Of a stretch of DNA of 6,701 bases, positions 5,310 to 6,701 are shown piece by piece. The translations under genes and the position numbers were made by a program. Under the pieces are notes generated by a model. The model was not told the origin of the DNA. It saw only the letters and a program-made list of their open reading frames with translations, and did not search any database. Source of the stretch: an uncultured Candidatus Saccharibacteria bacterium (GTDB lineage: Bacteria; Patescibacteriota; Saccharimonadia; Saccharimonadales; Saccharimonadaceae); contig CALHZK010000016.1 in assembly GCA_938040655.1 (NCBI GenBank), forward strand, positions 1 to 6,701. Direction: 5' to 3'. Positions within the stretch are counted from its first letter, which is position 1. Every line of letters starts with the position of its first letter.

Positions 5310-5375
5310 CTCTCCTTTCGAGAGTCTGCTCAAAGCGAAAAGGGCAACTTCTGCCCTTTCCTGATAACTTCGAGC
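5310..5375 (-). promoter_or_regulatory. Structured leader of the 68-aa gene (attenuator-like hairpins)
   Basis: Within the predicted 75-nt leader, CTTCGAGC (5368-5375) pairs with GCTCAAAG (5328-5335), 8 bp with one G-U pair in the transcript. It encloses an 8-bp hairpin AAAGGGCA (5339-5346) with TGCCCTTT (5352-5359). A third hairpin, minus-strand CTCTC-GAAAG-GAGAG (5310-5324), embeds part of the Shine-Dalgarno site. The middle hairpin followed by TTTTCGCTTT resembles a weak terminator. It could be an attenuator, or simply the end of der read-through transcripts. No known riboswitch class recognised. Confidence 0.4.
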
Positions 5376-5386
5376 AAAAGTTGATA

Positions 5387-5415
5387 TATATATCAATACT
5401 CGAATAAAATGTCAA
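5387..5415 (-). promoter_or_regulatory. Promoter of the 68-aa gene, -10 inside a palindrome
   Basis: Minus-strand TTGACA (5410-5415), a 17-nt spacer and TATATA (5387-5392). The -10 lies within the perfect 16-bp palindrome TTGATATATATATCAA (5381-5396), which could be a repressor operator. The start would be near 5380. Confidence 0.65.
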
Positions 5416-5475
5416 TGGCGAGAGCGGGGCGGCAGCGAGCTGTGTGGCCGGGGGTGGGGCTACTGACCCTTTATC

Positions 5476-6701
5476 CTACCGCTGGGTTTGCTGCTGCGCG
5501 GCCTGTTTGGCCTGTTTGTAGGCTTTGGTGACCGGTGCCAGGCCGCGGGCGACGCGCTGGCGGTTGGCTTTCAGCTGCTTTTCGTCGCGGAAAGATAGCT
5601 TGATGGGTGTGCCGGCAAAGTTGAAGGCTTCGCGCAGGGTGCGTTCGAGGTAGCGTTTGTAGCTCCAGTGGACGAATTTGAGGTTGCTGCCGTAGATGAC
5701 GAACCATGGCGGGGCCGTGTCGGTCTGGACGATGTAGCGGAGTTTTGGATGCGAGTTCTTTAGGCCGGCTGGCGGATGAGCGGCGACGGCTTTTTGCAGG
5801 AGGTCGTTGAGGAGGCGGGTCTTGCACTCTTGGCGGCGGCGCTTATAAATATCGAGGGCTAGGTCGAACAATTTGGCGACGTTTTGGCCAGTGACTGATG
5901 AGGTAAAAATCAGTGGTGCGTAGGGCGTGAATTTGAAATGATAGCTAATTTGCGGCGCCAGCTCGTCGCGGGTGTAGGCGTCTTTACCTTCGACGGAGTC
6001 CCATTTGCTGACCACCAGCACCAGCCCCTTGCCTGCTTCGTCGATGATGCCAGCCAAGCGCTGATCCAACCCAACGTTTAATTCATTGACGTCCATCAGC
6101 AGGAAGCAGATGTCGGCTTCGTTGATGGCCTGCATGGTGCGTAGGACTGAGAACTTTTCGATGCCGGTCTCTTGCTTGCCTTGGCGGCGAATGCCGGCGG
6201 TGTCTAGCAGCTCGATGGTCTGGCCATGGTAGCGGACTTGGACGCGGTTGACGTCGCGGGTGGTGCCGGCAACGTTGGCGACGATGGCTTGCTGCTTGCC
6301 CGCTAGGGTGTTGAACAGATTACTTTTGCCGACGTTCGGCCGGCCGATCAAGGCGACGCGGATGATGTCGTCAGGCGCGGCGGCGGTGGCTGGCGGAATG
6401 AGCTCGGCGATGGTATCAAGTAATTCGGAGATGCCGATGTTGTGCTCGGCGGAGGTTTTGATGATGGTTTTGATGCCGAGGCGTTTGAACTCGTCGGTAG
6501 AGAGTGAGTCTTTGAGATCAGCCTTGCCCGCGATGAGGAGGACGGGCTTGCCGCTTTTGAGGGCTTTTTTGGCTAGTTGGCGATCGGCGTCTGATGGGTA
6601 GACGGTAGAGTCGACCATGACGAGAATGACGTCAGCGGCAGCGGAGGCGTCGGCGATTTGGTCTTGGATGGTGGCTTCGAATTCGTCTTCGGCGGGTTTG
6701 A
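5476..6701 (-). CDS. der: GTPase Der (EngA), 5' end cut by the window edge
   Basis: Der has two tandem GTPase domains and a KH-like domain and is needed for 50S ribosomal subunit maturation. 407 codons are visible, and roughly the first 60 are missing, with G1-G3 of the first domain. The first domain's end is seen (ADVILVMVDST, G4 position, TSAEHNIGISELL). The second domain is complete: GRPNVGKS (G1, 6322-6345), AGTTRD (G2), LLDTAGIRRQGK (G3), SKWD (G4, 5998-6009) and TSSVTGQ (G5). Then comes the KH-like domain (KLRYIVQTD, PPWFVIYGSN, FVHWSYKRYLE, GTPIKLSFR) and a Gln/Lys-rich tail. Both G4 motifs lack the usual Asn: the first reads GKAD (6517-6528), the second SKWD. A start at ATG 6618 would cut into the first domain; the frame is open to the edge, so the real start lies outside. 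It ends with TAG; no strong terminator follows before the 68-aa gene's promoter. Confidence 0.96.
   Translation of the reverse strand, partial: KPAEDEFEATIQDQIADASAAADVILVMVDSTVYPSDADRQLAKKALKSGKPVLLIAGKADLKDSLSTDEFKRLGIKTIIKTSAEHNIGISELLDTIAELIPPATAAAPDDIIRVALIGRPNVGKSNLFNTLAGKQQAIVANVAGTTRDVNRVQVRYHGQTIELLDTAGIRRQGKQETGIEKFSVLRTMQAINEADICFLLMDVNELNVGLDQRLAGIIDEAGKGLVLVVSKWDSVEGKDAYTRDELAPQISYHFKFTPYAPLIFTSSVTGQNVAKLFDLALDIYKRRRQECKTRLLNDLLQKAVAAHPPAGLKNSHPKLRYIVQTDTAPPWFVIYGSNLKFVHWSYKRYLERTLREAFNFAGTPIKLSFRDEKQLKANRQRVARGLAPVTKAYKQAKQAAQQQTQR

Noticed and set aside
5142..5384. Plus-strand frame of 80 codons antisense to the 68-aa gene
   Set aside because: Ser/Lys-rich shadow of a clearly hydrophobic minus-strand gene with a strong ribosome site.

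Overview
The window looks like a chromosomal segment from a Patescibacteria/CPR bacterium, most likely Candidatus Saccharibacteria (TM7). This is inferred from the general look of the proteins (short DprA, degenerate G4 motifs in Der, substituted active-site positions in Pth) and from compact, same-strand housekeeping genes with about 50% GC. UGA is a normal stop (it ends dprA and the CDP-alcohol phosphotransferase gene exactly where the families should end). That argues against the UGA-recoding Gracilibacteria/Absconditabacteria. The lineage call is inference, not a search result.

All recognisable protein genes lie on the minus strand, so transcription runs right to left. At the right edge is a 5'-truncated der (EngA GTPase, ribosome assembly). 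Next come two very small membrane-protein genes of unknown function (68 and 66 aa) with strong Shine-Dalgarno sites, separated by an unusual ~110-nt inverted-repeat structure. Then comes pth (peptidyl-tRNA hydrolase), apparently made from a leaderless transcript. After the central intergenic block come dprA (DNA processing protein for transformation), a hypothetical gene broken by a -1 frameshift, a CDP-alcohol phosphatidyltransferase, and topA (DNA topoisomerase I, running off the left edge). dprA to topA are tightly packed and probably one operon.

The most interesting part is the block at about 3420-3842. A perfect consensus sigma70-type promoter (TTGACA-N17-TATAAT) fires on the plus strand. 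About 300 nt later there is a 12-bp perfect terminator hairpin with a T tract. Between them is no recognisable gene but a series of strong hairpins with C-rich unpaired segments, so I call a structured non-coding RNA that I cannot assign to tmRNA, RNase P, SRP or 6S RNA. Its -35 box is arranged as an inverted repeat with the -35 box of a minus-strand promoter for the dprA operon (TTGACA-gtt-TGTCAA), so the two transcripts are probably fired from mutually exclusive promoters.

Functionally the window combines translation and ribosome upkeep (der, pth), DNA uptake/topology (dprA, topA), one step of phospholipid head-group chemistry, and small uncharacterised membrane proteins with their own structured leaders.
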